DNA of 64,000 nucleotides from Smittia aterrima. Lineage: Eukaryota > Arthropoda > Insecta > Diptera > Chironomidae. The position numbers and the translations under genes are program-made. Under the pieces are notes generated by a model. It had not been told where the DNA came from. It made no database searches and worked only from the letters and a program-made list of their open reading frames with translations. The stretch spans positions 9,982,001-10,046,000 of the forward strand of contig CP093831.1 in NCBI GenBank assembly GCA_033063855.1, given 5' to 3'. This document shows, piece after piece, positions 45,031 through 59,216 of this stretch. Numbering within the stretch: position 1 is the first letter of the stretch; every line of letters begins with the position of its first letter.

Positions 45031-48000
45031 AAATCTGAGCTTTAAATAAAAACGAGAAAGCTAATTTTTCAAAGCTCTCAATAAAACTCACCACAACGAT
45101 CGAGTCTTAGCTCAAAGCTTCAGAGCTAGCTTGAAATAAAAGCTTTTTACTTCGTTTTACCTGCAGCCGTTTTAAATAACTTCTTTTCACTTGAATCGAT
45201 CGTTCTGATCGAGTTCATCGATTCTCGGCGCAAAATTTCGCCTTCAGAAAAGTCCAATTAATTATAATTAATGAAGGAGGAAGAAAACTCTGCCCAAGCT
45301 ATACCGTTAGACATTTTTTCTGCTGGCTTCTAATCAATGAAAAACTGCAACGAAAAAAAAAGAGAAACGAGCACTGATAGACTGCAAACAAGGGATTGGC
45401 CGATTCGGGTTCACGAGACTATCAATTTACTTCTTCATCGTTTTCCATCGTTCAATGTAGCTCCCGTATCAACAAACCCGTACAATATTCAATATTGCGC
45501 TTTAATCCAACATTGATTTCGTTTGTTTTCCGCTTCAGCATCGTGAATGCACCTTCATCGGTCGAACTTTTTCTCTCTCCGCTTAACAAGTTGATACATC
45601 CAAAAACTTTATCGTAACATATTCACTCGAAATACTCGAGGTTGGTACACGAAACGACTCGAGACTCGTGCCCATTTAGGTTTTGCTTCCATCTCAAATT
45701 CATTCAAACGATTTAAACTTAGGCGACACGTAAAAATACTTAACGATTTTTTGATGAAGCATGTTACATGCTTCGCTGTCCGTCTATCAAGTCGTGGTTG
45801 ACGTAAAGAAACTGCAACAGCGAGAGTCCTTGCCGAAAGCAAACTCAACTCGGTTGAATGCTCAGCGTCGACATAATTGAGCAATAAAACATTTTTTTTA
45901 TTGGCTTTCGACAAAGTTTTTTTTTCTTTCCTTTTAAGCTTCAACTTTCATGATTGGACAACATGTGTTATCGCATCGTCGATTGCACTGCAAATGATTG
46001 GTAATTAATGAAACGTCATAACGATGCATAAAATTCGACTCGAGAGTCTGCCCTCAACCGACATTCTTTAACTGGATCGTTGTCTTAAAAGGCAAACTTA
46101 ATTGAAAACCAATCATAATAATTAGACAGATCGAAATGTGAATGCAAATCGCCCCGTCGATGAAATTATTCTCAATTTAAAAACTCAATTGCAATTTTGC
46201 TTTCAAATTGCTGCCACAAAAATCAACTAACCGAATCATGAATGAAAATGTTTTGTTGTGATGTCATAAATAAGTTGAGTTGGCAATTATCTCTCTCTCT
46301 ATCTCAACTACAATGAAGGGCTAATCATTCACAGAGATTGTCGGAATTAGATGACATCTCAAGAATGTTTCCTACTCAAAAAGAAGAAGGTGATCTCCGC
46401 TAAGCCGAAAAGCAACGCAGACAAAATCCTAGCTCAATGACTTTCAAGTGTTTGTTTGAAAACCAAAATCAAAAGCGAACAGCACCCACATGTCGTCGTC
46501 GTCTTTGTCGATCGTCGCGGAGAAGGAAAAAAAACATCGATTGACGTTTATTAGTAGTAACTTAACTTCTCATTTCGATTTTTAATCGACACAGGTCCGC
46601 AGCTGTTTTATTGTTGGAGATTTGCCTTCTCTCCTCTCCCAAACGACGAGTTGGGATATTCTACTGTAATCGAAATATGGATAGAGCTCTGAGCTTCGGA
46701 GCTTGTTTATTTACGTTTTTCTCGTCGTGTCTCTTTCCTCTCGATGTGTGTTGTTCACAAGCCAGGCGAAGTTCATATACAACTTTTTTTTTTCATCTCC
46801 GTCGTTTGACTGTTTTGCAGGTTTCGCGATGTGAAAAAATGGTCCAGTCGTGGATTGAATGTTGTATCGTGCGGATATAAAAACAAATTATTAACAGTTT
46901 TTCATTTCTTTTGCTTTGGTTTGTTTTGATTTTCTTTCTTTTTCTTTTGTGATTTGAAACCTGATCGCGAGTTATTAGCATCGCACCTGATTGTGTGATT
47001 ACGAGTCGCGGTAGCAAGTGGAATTTATTTCTTGTCTGAAAAGAAAATCTCAGAAGTGCACAATAGAATTGGCGACAAATTATTAATGATCGCTGAGTCG
47101 AATTATGAAAAGAGAATCGCGATCGGTGTTCAGTTTGAAATAAGCTTCAAGAGACAATCGAGTCAACGATTAATTAATGTGAAAAAAGTAAAATTCTGGT
47201 TTGCTGATTTTTGCTGCCTTTTATGGAAAGTCTGTTTTTATAATCAATTCTCCTGGTAAGGTCGCTGTGCTTGAGTGAGATCGCCTCAGCGTCTTTAGAG
47301 CCTCTCAACTCTCCGTCTCGATCATCTTTCCCACATTTATTTGCTTCTCACTAAGAGCACAACTGTGAAATCATCAATGAAAGCTCGAAGGATGACCGCG
47401 ACCGATTAAAGTTTAATAAAGAAATTGAGGACGACAGTTGTTTTCCGTTTTGGTGGCGCAGCGTATTAAGCATCTGAATATAAATCAGGAACCAACTGAA
47501 TCAGTCCAAAAAGACAGAAGAGAAACCGAAACAACAAATAAAATAAAACTGCGCGCCACCCACAACTTTTTACCATTTTGCGCTCTTGAAACTTTTTTTT
47601 TGTGTTCGAGTGAATTTCGGGCTCGCACATTTTTGTTGGTGGTCGGTAAACTCGGAGTCACCAAGCAATTATGTCATCGCTTGTCTTGGAGCAAGCAAAG
47701 TCGTGAATTTCTGGCGTGAAGTCCATGTTTATTCAGAACTGAATCATACATTTCGGTATTTGAGTGCTTAACGAAGGGAATCGTTTAGAAATATTCAATT
47801 CCGTCAGAAAAGATTTTGGGCGGCAGAGGTCAAACGATTTAGACAAATTTCCCGATCTTTGATCATCGAGTAAAATCAAATAATTGCGCAGACGATCCAT
47901 TAATTAGCCAACGATGATGATTACGCGATATTAATGTTCATTGTTTCACACTTTAACGTCGCTCGCGCGTCAATTATGATGAAGTTCTTTTTGCTTAATC

Positions 48001-51000
48001 AAAACGAATTTTTTATGTTTTCGATTTTTTCAATTTCGCAAATGACCGGAGCGAAAAAAATTATTTCTCAGAGAGAAACTCATTAATCGCGCAAGGAACT
48101 TTTTTGATGATGTCTTGATTGAGACATTTCACTTAATTCGAGTCTGATGATTTTATGAGGTCGAAGCTGTTACTTTAATAATCGACCTGGTTCTTTAAAC
48201 ATCCTTTCTCGAGTAACTTAATTATAACTTTCATTTCTCCTTACGCTAAGCGCCTCGAGATCTAAATCGCTGATAGTTGAAGTAAATATTTGACGATGAT
48301 CCTCGTTAAAAGCTTTTTTTTTTCAAGAGCAAAACTTGTTGAACGTTTGCTAATGATAAACACCGGCGCAGAATTCTCATTAAACTCTTTTCTTAAGAAT
48401 CAATAAATGAGCAGTTTAAGAATCCATCCAATCTGCGATCCGATGAATTCCCGGGAAGAGCACAGAATTATAATTAAGTTGTTAACAATCACGTTTGTTC
48501 TCGCTCCGCCGAATGCGCTTCTAAGGGCTTGTTCAACTTTTCTGATTGATCGTCTCCTTTCATTTTGACGATCGATCTTCTTCGCCGAAAATATTTTTCA
48601 AATCGAAACAATTTAATGAAGCAGAACTGCATGAGAAATGGCAAACTAAAGACGCGGATTTAACGACGGCGCTTAACAAAAGAGCGACATGATGATCAAG
48701 TCCGCGTGATCATCACGTTTACATGCAATTAAAATTCCGGCCCAAACGAAGACATTTCTTTCGACATCGCTGATTTGCAGCATGAAATCATAGTCATTGT
48801 TAAAATCGTCGTCATAAAATGTAAATGCAGAGACGTCCACAGTGTTTGGCTAATGTTTTATAATCGCGACCATCTACGGCATGACTCGAGTGTTTATTAC
48901 CTTTGTCTCTTGCTTGTTGCTGTTGCAAATACTTGATCGGCTTGACATAATAATTAAAACTGATGGCTTCGAGAATGAATCAAACCTCGAGAGCTTCTTG
49001 AAATAACCGAAAATTTACCGCAAACTTGACTCAATTCATCATCAGTCGTTGTGGTGAAATTGCCTTTGATGTCGCGGTAAAACTGACAAAACTGAGAGCT
49101 CAAAATCGATTAATATGCAAATTGGCAGTGGCATCAAAAGCGCGACTCTACATTTTCCGCTACCTCGATGAGATTTGTATCTCACAAATGCACACGTAAT
49201 GACGATGTGCAATTGCGAAAAAAAAAGATTGAAGCTAATTGCGTCATCACGCTGACTAAATGAACGCGAATCGCCGTTGATTTTCACGCAAAGCTGCAGA
49301 AAGTGCAAAGAGTTATGAGCGGCATTCGAATGAATGCAATTTGCTGCATGTCAATGATGAGGCGAAAGCTGAAATGTGTCAAGGGAGAAACCACCTGAGC
49401 GTCCAGCAAATTGCGTTCACCACAATTCATTTCAAATGCAACTGCTATTAATCTCGCGGTTTTCCACGGCGGCTTCAAATGTATTGAGGCGATTATCGCA
49501 ACAAGGAAATTGAATCACTAACACACATTTTTCATTTCCTCGCGTTTGACATTGTCGAGCACTCGCTTAGTTATCGAGTGAGAGCTCAGGTGGTTGAGAG
49601 TCAACGCCGGAGACGTGATAGATAATCAATTAATTTGCTAACGGAGTAACGAATTTGATAATTGGAAGTTTGTATGCCGCTGGGCGTAATTGTTTAGTCA
49701 AACATACGATAAATTGAATTCTCGGGACCACGCACTGAGCAATCGACAGACAAACGATTCGACTGAGTAATTTTAATTTAATTACAAAGTTTCTAAAGCG
49801 CCAAATATTTTTATTCGTCGCCGACAAAACACGACAGCAAGTCCAAAAAAGAAGAAGTTAAGTCGATCACTTTCCCAATTCACAGAGTCAATTACGTCTC
49901 TTAACAAGTTGATTGAATCGAGCCGGGAGCGATTCTTCAGTTTCGTGAAATATTAAACTGTGATTGAAGGCGAAAGTGCTCGAGTTACGACTGACGTGCG
50001 ACTGTCGATCCACACATGGAAATCGCTTGTCTCCTTATTTTCGTTGATAATTAATGATCCAATTTTAAATCGGTCGCTTATGCGTGTTAAAGCTCTCGAC
50101 TTGACATTCCATTCACATCTCCATTCGCTCTTACACAACTTGCTTGGGCCACCATTAACCATCCGTGGATTGGAATCAAATCAAATTTCAATAATAAAAA
50201 ACCCAATTTATGTTCCTCCATTCAACAACTCAATGTTTGTGGAATGATAAATAAAGCGACGTCTGACAAACAAAGTCGGCCCACATATCTCGTCGCATAG
50301 CATCACTCAAATTATTTGAATCGCACAAAGATCTCGGCAATCATCGCTCACTTGCTTTACGAGTCGATAATAAATGTGAAAACGTGTGCAAACAATCATC
50401 GAAACCATTCATTAGCGAACATTGCATAAGTCTTCTCAACAACATTGAGGATTACATTGAAGATAAAAGATTGGAATTTCCTCGGTTGCGATCTCGAAAT
50501 GCGTCAAATTCCTTTCGCGAAATTCCAACTAAATGTTTCGTTTAAAACGAAACCTCCGGCGTCTGTCTAACTCCTTCTCATGATTGATTAATTTGCTAAA
50601 TGAGTTGAGACTGTCGCTTTATGTTGCGAACCTCAACAGCAAAAAGCTTAAATGTTTCAGCTAGCGAACACGAGAAGTGTAGCAGCGCCTCGTATCTAAC
50701 TAATCGTGTAATTATCCAATCGCACGAGGAGGAAAAAACTTAATCGGTGGCACTCAATAAAATCAAATAATTACACGAAACCGGGAATTGAAAATTGAAT
50801 TTAATCAGTTTTGATGCCGGGGCTCCTCCATTCTTCTGTTGAAAGAATGAATCAAGAACCTTTGTGTTGTACTCGAAAATCTCTTGAAGCTTGTTTTGTG
50901 CTCAAAGCCCGAAAGAAATATTTTATAATCGTTCTTTATATTTAATCGAAAATACGAAACAGTGTCGTAGGTGTTGACTTGAAACGAGAATAAGAAACAC

Positions 51001-54000
51001 TCAGGCCGAGAGAAATACAAATCAGATGTCAATTCGATCATAATCGAGTGTCTAGTTTTGGTTTGCTAAAGTCATAAAAAGTCCAAATAAGAAATTCTGT
51101 GCGATAAAAAAAATATACGAAGAAACGACTCAACGTGAGAGACACCGAGGGACAACCATCATCATCAAGGATATTTGCTGAGCCGTTTCGCCTTATTTGG
51201 CGAGGGTGAGTTGTCGCAAAATTTTCATCTTCTTGATTGTAAATTCTCTGAGTGGCGCAAACATCTCGTGAACTCTTTTTTTTCGGGTTTATTAACTTCT
51301 TCTGTTCAATGAGAGTTGCGTTCGTCACGTCGAGAAAGAAAAAAAAGTTTACGAATATAGAAGCCAAGTCGTGAGTTGTGCTGCTGATGAGTGTTTATTC
51401 TCTCTCTTTCCTTTGAGAAGCCAATTCAGAAAATATCCACGCAAGAATCTTGAAAAATATTTCGAAAGCGAAAACACAAGTGACGTCAACTTATTGAACT
51501 CTCTAAGCTCAAGATCCGCGAAGCAGCACAAGGTGGAAGAAAAATTAAGATTTACGATATGAGATTGGTCCGAGCTGGATGAAGTGGGTTGAAGGTCAAG
51601 TGGGAGATTGAGCAATCATCACAAAGAGATCGTAAAACAAATGAAACCCTGAATAGTGCGTACTTAGTAGGAAAGTGAGATTGAAACAAAGGCTAACTCG
51701 TAATTTGTGGAACGATTGCTATAAATTAAAAAGCGTTTATCGCCCAAGAAGGAAACTCCCCGCAGGTCTTGACAAAGTATTTTCAAGAACACCAAGATAA
51801 GCATGACCACAATGTTGCCTAATGTCACGCATAAAAGCGACAACAAATATTCTTCAAGTGACTAATTGTCGCGTCAATATTTAACTTTTCATTATTCGAT
51901 CTGAATGTTTAAAGTCGATTGTTTGCAAAACACTAGACAGGCTTTATCATCGAAGATGAAATTGCGACATTTCGGCGGTTTTTTGAACTCTTGACGTTTC
52001 TAAACACAAAGAAACTGATGAAACCTGCTTAGAGAGACACTCGAACGAAAAATAAATAAGCAACTTGAGTGAGAAGAAAAATATCTTGAGAGTCTCACTC
52101 ATCAAGATAATTTGATAATTGAAAGTCGTGAATTGATTGAATGCGATTGTCATCTCTCTTTGACAAATCAATAGATTTTAATGTTTAATTGATAGTTGAA
52201 CGTGAGGAGAAATCCTTGATGAATTAATCGTTCGAATTGCTTTATTAAATCTCGAATTCAATGCTTGACATTTCAATTGTTTGTGCAGCAGACTAACAAT
52301 AAAATTACTAAGCCGGCACCTCCAGGAAATCACAATCAGGATGATCGACTATCAAGTTTCGATTGAGGAAACTTCATTGAACAAACAAACCAACAATAAA
52401 TTAAGTAGGACTTCAAGTTTGGAGACACAAATAGTTTCCAACCATATCGAGCTGATGCTCACACAATTTAAAATCGAATTGCTATTCAATGAAATACTTA
52501 ACGATTTAGGAATTAATTAAGCTTGCGGTAGAATTCAATCGGAAGCTCAGCATTCAACTTGGTGAAAACAAATAACTTAGCTGGCTTAATCCTCAATGCA
52601 GTGAAGCAACTTGTAATTAATTTAAACGACAGAAAAGTTGATCAATGAACAAGCGAATCATTCCGTTCTCAAGGTGATAAGATTGAAATGAAATGTGAAA
52701 AGTCAAACGAGTTACACTGGTAACGGGAATCGCTCTGAATGAAGGAATAACTTCGAACAAAGGAGCTAATCAAAGCGCAGTAGAAATATCGTCAAGCGAA
52801 TGTAAATAATAATTGCTTGACCTGAACTAGGAAACGTTTGAAGCTCGCTCAGTCTTTCCAGATCGCAATCAGACTCAAATAATTTTTCTTTTCCTAGAAC
52901 CGCAAACTCATAAACGAATGAAATGCTCAATCGATTCCAATTCGCGTTCATTCGGTCGCCCACATAGCGCGATTCTCAGGTCCGACTCAAGGCTCGATCA
53001 TAAAAATATTTCTCTTTATTTCTAATTTAAATGCTAATTCTTTACGGTTAACTGGCTTCTTCAGTTCTCAAATGAGCAAACGGTCGAGCCCATACCGTGC
53101 AATAATTAATTCTCTCCATGCTCGAGAATACTTGATTCAAGTTGCATTGTGTCAAGGTCACATTCTGTTCGTTATCGTGATTCATTTGCCTTAAAGCATC
53201 AACATTAGTTTGCGCTAGTTCGTCATCACCTTGACAGAGGTTGAAGATTTTTATTTTGTCTATAAATGGGAAAAATACTTTTCATTAATTCCATTGATGC
53301 ATTCCCAACAAAGATTTCTTTTTATTCACTGCACAGTTGAGAGTTTCGCAAGAAAAGCAACAATCATTTGATCCTCGAGCTTCTCTCTCTACTGTAAATG
53401 AAACGAAAGCGAAATCAACGTGTTATGATCAATCTTGTTTGTTTCTCGCTGTTGCTTCACATTATCGAGAAATCCTCGTTTCTTTGTCGTATATGTCGAG
53501 ATGATGAGACGAGTTGTCTTTGAAGTTTGTTCACCCATCGCTTTTAATTTCTCTTGCGGTCATTTTAATGAGACGGAAAGCCCGTCGTTGAGGTCAAATC
53601 GAGATTCCGTCCCTCGGGTTCATTCAGAAGTGAACGAGCCGCGACACATTGTTCAACGAAAGATGATAAATTGCACTTCAGCTTCGCTTTGGTAACGAAA
53701 CCGCAAATCACTCGACGTCGCAAATCATAAATAACAACAGATAATCAAAGCTAAGCGAATAAAAGGATCAGTTTTCGCTGATCTCGACATTGTTTTGCTT
53801 GCAAATTGCGGGCAGTCGTCTGCATCGCTTCTGTGAACGCCACTGATTCCGAAACGAGCACCGACTGTCTTGAATAATTAATCCCAAAACGTTAATTCTC
53901 GATAATGGCTTTCAAATCAAATCTCGCGGCATTAGGAAGTTTTAAGGCTCGTGCAAGTTTTGACCTTTTCAAAAAGTCGCTGATAAATTTTGAAGCAAAC

Positions 54001-57000
54001 GAGAAGAGAGAAATAAAATTCTTTATGAGAATGACCTTTCAAAGATTTCTGAGACCACCGGTTTCAGTTTATTGTTGGCATAATTATGATATTTTCAATT
54101 AAGTGAACGAAAAGACGAAGATTGGAGAACTGGAAGAGATAAAGCAGTTGTCAGAAGCCTTTAAGCCTCTGTTTTGTCACACAACAATTCATGACAACTT
54201 GTTTACCAGCAAACTCATTGTGAGAACTTTTCGATGGACAAACGAATGACTTCTCTTGCAATGTCAACAGAATCTTAAGTGAAATGAATCTTGATCACGT
54301 CAGTAGCCATCGAGCACTCGCAGCTGCTTTTCTATTTGGATCATGTTCTTGAAACTTTCTCTTCCGTCAACACTTTCCATGCCATTAATTGGCTGCTCTA
54401 ATGCGATGATGAATTTCAAGATAAAAGTCTCAACTATTATGACAGCTTGTCAAGCTTCAATGAACTTCTGGACGATGTGAATCGTGATTTGATAATCTCT
54501 TGGCTTAAAATGACTTAATTGCGTCTTCGAGCAAACGACAAACGTTCTGTAGACGCGAAAAAGGTTTTAATTTAATTAATTACTTGCAGAGTTCTCAGAA
54601 CTCAATGAGTTTCTTGAAATAATTTTGCGCGAAGGGAATAAAATTAAAATAAATCAAAAGATTTGAAGTCTGCTCGGACCACAGCGAGACTCTCCTCTGT
54701 TGACCTCTTCTTTTATCATTCAAATGAGTTAGCAAAGTTTGGGAAGGTTTTTCCGACCGTTTAAACCGAAATGCATCAAAGTTGTTTTTAATGAAGGTCG
54801 ACATTCATAAGCAGCATCTCATGTCAGTTAATTATTTTGTTTTTGATGATTTTCCTTGTGACAAAGAGTGAACAATAGCCGAAGGACAGGAATTGAGAAA
54901 TAAAACACGAGACAATAAGTAATGCAAGTGAACATATGAAGTTCCTACCAGATAATTTCAATGTAAACGACTCATAAGTGAGGAGAACTGAGACCGAAGA
55001 AATAAAACTTTTTTCTCACGATTTTCTCTTCTAACATAAAAACGGAGCATGAAGAAGTTTATTTTACAACTCAACTTGTGCATAAACGTCGCGTTTAATG
55101 GATTTCAAGGATAGCTGACGATGCAAGCAGACTTTCGATAATTAATTAGCTCTTGCAAAGCACTCAAGTCGTTTCACACCGTGGAATGTCATCAAGACTC
55201 GACGACACGTGGGCGGGCAAAAAATATTTTTTAATTTATTGTCTGGGCTTGATTGCTTTCGCAAAGAGCGAAGGAAATCTATTTAGGAAGTGAATTTGCA
55301 ATTTTTTCGCACATTTTAGTTCGCTTACTTCAATAAAGATTTCAAATGTGACACTTTGTGCGTTTCTAAGCGAGATCGCGTAGGCAAAAGATTCAACGAT
55401 GGTGTTGACACAAAACTGTTTTTAGACGACGACTCAAGTTGTTTTCATCTAAAAAGTAAATACACATGGCGTGATGAGCGAAGTAAATGTCGAGAGTCGC
55501 CTTTCGACGTCACTTCTGGACTCTTCCCAAATAGTTCAAGTTTCATTAAGCAAAAACCTTTTTTCTTGCCCTCGATCAATTCCGAATGGCACTAAACGCC
55601 ACATACGATTTCCTCGACTTCAACATTTCACATTAGCAATAAAATAAGAAAATGATTTCTCAATCGAGCAATCTTAATTTATAAAAAATCGATAAATTCA
55701 CGGGTTCAATTTTGAATTAATAATTGGCAATTTACGATTCCTTCTTTCGTTTCTTGCTTTAATGTTTCCAACTTTCGGTTTCCTCGATTACTCTTTTCTA
55801 CTTCTGCGATATGGGTTAGTCGACTTGCGGCTGCTTTTCAAGTCTTCTCGTGTGGGATGATGCAATTTTCTATTCAACGGGCGACGGACGACGACCACTT
55901 CATTCGTTTACATTTCACGCGCGAAAACAACGTTTGAATAAACATTTCTTTTTGGGATGGCGATAACGAGACATCTTCCAACGCGAATTAAAATGAAATT
56001 AGAGAAAACATCATAAAATTTATAAGAATCGTGGTCTAATATTTCATCGGTATTGGGTTTAGTTTACGAACGGATCGCGGGGAGAAAAACACTTAATGTT
56101 TCTGAAAACTGTCTTGAGAAGCTTGTAAAATATTAGTCTGCGATCGCCTCCGTCTGACCGAAAGAAAATGTTGCGAATCAAGTTTCGCTCCTCTCCCGCC
56201 ATGTAAATCAATTTAGATTTCATCATGATCTTCCATTAACGCTTTCGATCTTCCTACGAACGGTAGCTGATTCATTGAGGAAGTATTCTCACGAAGAACT
56301 CTTAACTTCCGTCATCGCACGAGCTGCGTAGTTTAAAGCGAAATGCTCGATAAGTCATAAGTTAAACTAAAGAATTCAACAAAACAAATTTTGTTATGAA
56401 TGAAATATTTTACTCGAAAGGAATTTATATTTTCAATACGAACTCTTAGGAAAGAAACAAAACAACTCTTTATGACATTGCAATAGAAAAATTATCATTT
56501 TGCGTTATCCGTAGGCCGAGATGAAGAAAAGTAAGAAACGATATTTACGACTTAAATTCGTTTGTCGCGACACGGCTCTCGTAAATTTCTTCGATTGCGT
56601 CCCCCGATCGGCTTTTAGCAAACATTGGGAGCAGCTATCGAGGTGCTATAATATGTTAATAAACTGTTGAACACCGTGTAATTTTTGGTCGTAAATCGTA
56701 AACGTCGAACTCTTTTTTATGACTTCATTGAAGCTCTTTGTTCTCTCGATTAAGTTTTGCAGAAAAAACAAAAACTCTTTTTATTTAAATGAGAAAACGG
56801 CAACATCGACCTTGAATCGATTTATCTCCAAGAGTCGGACGAGATTCGCGAGAGCTCTCTGTCCGTTATTGATTGCTAAACGACAAACTTCTCTAACGCT
56901 CTGATCGTCTTTAATCATTTCAAACAAAAACAAAACTGAAAATTGATTTCGAAGAAAAGTTCGATGAAATTGGAGGCGACAGAGATGAAGATTACAGCAT

Positions 57001-57817
57001 CGGATGTTAGTTAATAAATTTACATAAATGTTTTTTGATCGGTCAATGTGTCAATATATCTTTCTTGGTATCAAGGTAGACGACGTTGACGTAGCGTAGC
57101 CTAAGCTTTTGTGATTTTGAGCTTTCGCGTAGCCGTTGTACGTTTCTTCTTGAAGCTTTTCTTAGCCACGATCTTGTCTCCTCGAAATTAATTTTTAAAT
57201 CGTTTGACATTATTAGGCAAATTGGATTTTCAGTTCATTAACACAAAACTTGACCTGCATTTGTTCATCTATTAGTCATTCACTGCTTTTTAGTAACTGA
57301 ATAGACTTAAACTGGGCGTCGTTACCGATTATTACTGTTGGTCATTAGTTCAATGCTTCCCAAGTTTAACTATCCCGTAAATTATAGCGATTTTCTTAAT
57401 TTAGATTTTACGCGAAACGGTAATTTAAGTAAATTTCTGATGATGGATGTCGTGAGCCGCAGAGGAAGCTCAAATGTTTGATTTTATTTCATTTATCAAG
57501 TCGTAAAGTTGATGACAAATAGAGAAACGCCAAAATGACATTAGCCCACAAACAACTTGACCAAACCGAGTCAACAAGTCTCTCTTTCTCATGGCTAATG
57601 AAGTCGACTTCAAGAGAAATTCCTTCGCTGACGTAATTTAGCGCGCATATGAAAGAGAAAAGATTTCCGTTTGCCTCGGTCAACGCAAACCAGTTAATCA
57701 TCCTCGGATAGCAAAAACCGCATTGAACAAATGAAATGTGACATAAGACGTAATCACGGGGTGAAGTGCCGTGAGAAATCGATGAGCATGAGCGTCATTT
57801 AATCATAATTTTCGAAA
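45031..57817. other. Long stretch without a recognisable gene
   Basis: I found no coding exon I can name on either strand. ORFs here are under 115 codons, mostly without ATG and overlapping each other. One TATA/Inr promoter match at 46.9 kb is listed separately, and a short (CT)n run lies near 46292. It may be intergenic or the 5' introns of a gene continuing to the right. Confidence 0.5.
46876..46907 (+). promoter_or_regulatory. Candidate TATA + initiator promoter
   Basis: TATAAAAA at 46876-46883 is followed by an exact initiator TCATTT (46902-46907). The A at 46904 lies 28 nt from the first T of the box. Downstream, TCCTG|GTAAGG at 47255/47256 could end a first exon that contains a 57-codon ATG ORF (47084) closing at the donor. 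The target gene is unknown. It may serve the candidate at 57.8 kb. Confidence 0.3.
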
Positions 57818-59216
57818 ATGATTTGCTCTAAAGAAAAAAAAACTCGTTATTTACGCTTTTCTCTTCTCTTTACAGGTTTAATCACAATTTTCATCTTTCC
57901 TGCGTCTTTGTCATGCAATATTGAAAGCGAAACGCGACAAAACGAAACATCAAAGTCATCATCATGTCTGCTTCTGCAAAAGAAGATTTATCCATCGTTC
58001 CCAATGCGAGTAATGAATTGGTAAGTGATGGATGTTTAAATAGACTTTTATAAATAGAACTGCATCCGACTTGTGTAACATCAACAATCTACACGCTGAG
58101 ACTTCGATTGATGATGAGTAAGCGCCGAGCCTCGTTTCAATTTTAACAATACAAACATCGTTTTCGGTCGTTCAACCGCACGATCGTTCATTTTCATGTT
58201 TCTGGGTCAAGAGAAGAATTCCACTAATCAGCGAACGATGTTTACCGTCTCTCAAACGAACCATCCTTTATTTGCTCAGTGTTTGCGAGTCGTTAGACTC
58301 AGAGCATCGTTGGTTCAAACATCAAGAAAGCAATCAAAGAACTGTAATAGCAGCTCGCATGCAGTTAGTCTGCGGATGATTATGAAATATGATATAGTTT
58401 GAAATAGCCCGCGACTTAGTACTTAACTCACTTTAAATTGCATGTTAGGTGTGGCAAAGAGAGAGAAAACCCATTTCCATCTAATCGCTTAAGAGATATT
58501 TTCATTTGCCTGAACGAACGTATCGTCGATTCTGTGCTTTGTTGTATTTTAACAACGAGAGCTTGCAATTATCTTGCGCTGAGATAAAATCGCCACGAAA
58601 TGAAATTTGAGAAATCTCTCTCAGTTCGTGATTAAAATAATTTGATTAAATTAGCTTAAGCAGCAAGTTGTTGAGCACGGGACATTCTGACCAATCTCGT
58701 GAGGTTCGTTGCGCCACAGAATTCTTTAACCTTTTCCGATGTCTCGAAACTGAGATCGAAATAATTCTCGCGATCGAAAATATCAATTTCGTTTCAACAA
58801 ATTCCGCAGTGAGCGAAGAATTCACGTTGATTGAAAATACATTTGGCAATAAATCAGCAGGCAAGCTTCGAAGCGCTGCACGGATGATATTTTTATGACT
58901 CATTAAAACGATTAAAACTTAAATGACAGTTGATTGTTTTTATTACGACAATTAATGATTGAAGCCATCACGACAAAGCACTCGATTCTTACTTTGTTGC
59001 AGTTCTCGAGTTTCACGAGATGTTTTCTTCGCTTTTTATGAGCATCAAGATCCAGAAATGAACAACAAGACATGTGCATTAACCACAAATGCTTCTTATG
59101 CAACGACTCTCGGCGCAGCTTGGAAAATCTTTTTCGATTTATGGTTAGATTCCAAAGACAAGCCGAGAGCTCGTATTATGTTAACTAATTGCAACATCTG
59201 TTTGGACTTTGGATGA
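57818..59216 (+). CDS. Candidate two-exon secreted glycoprotein
   Basis: Exon 57818-58020 ends at AATTG|GTAAGT (phase 2). Exon 59003-59216 starts after TTTGTTGCAG and continues in frame to TGA, giving 138 aa. A hydrophobic signal (LLFTGLITIFIFPASLSC, about residues 16-33) is followed by sequons NET, NKT and NAS and several cysteines. It ends LTNCNICLDFG. A very good acceptor (CTTCTCTTTACAG) lies inside the first exon at 57875, so that exon may really start there with the initiator further upstream. Intron length is 982 bp. I recognise no family. The matching phases and sequons support a real gene, but conservation was not tested. Confidence 0.3.
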
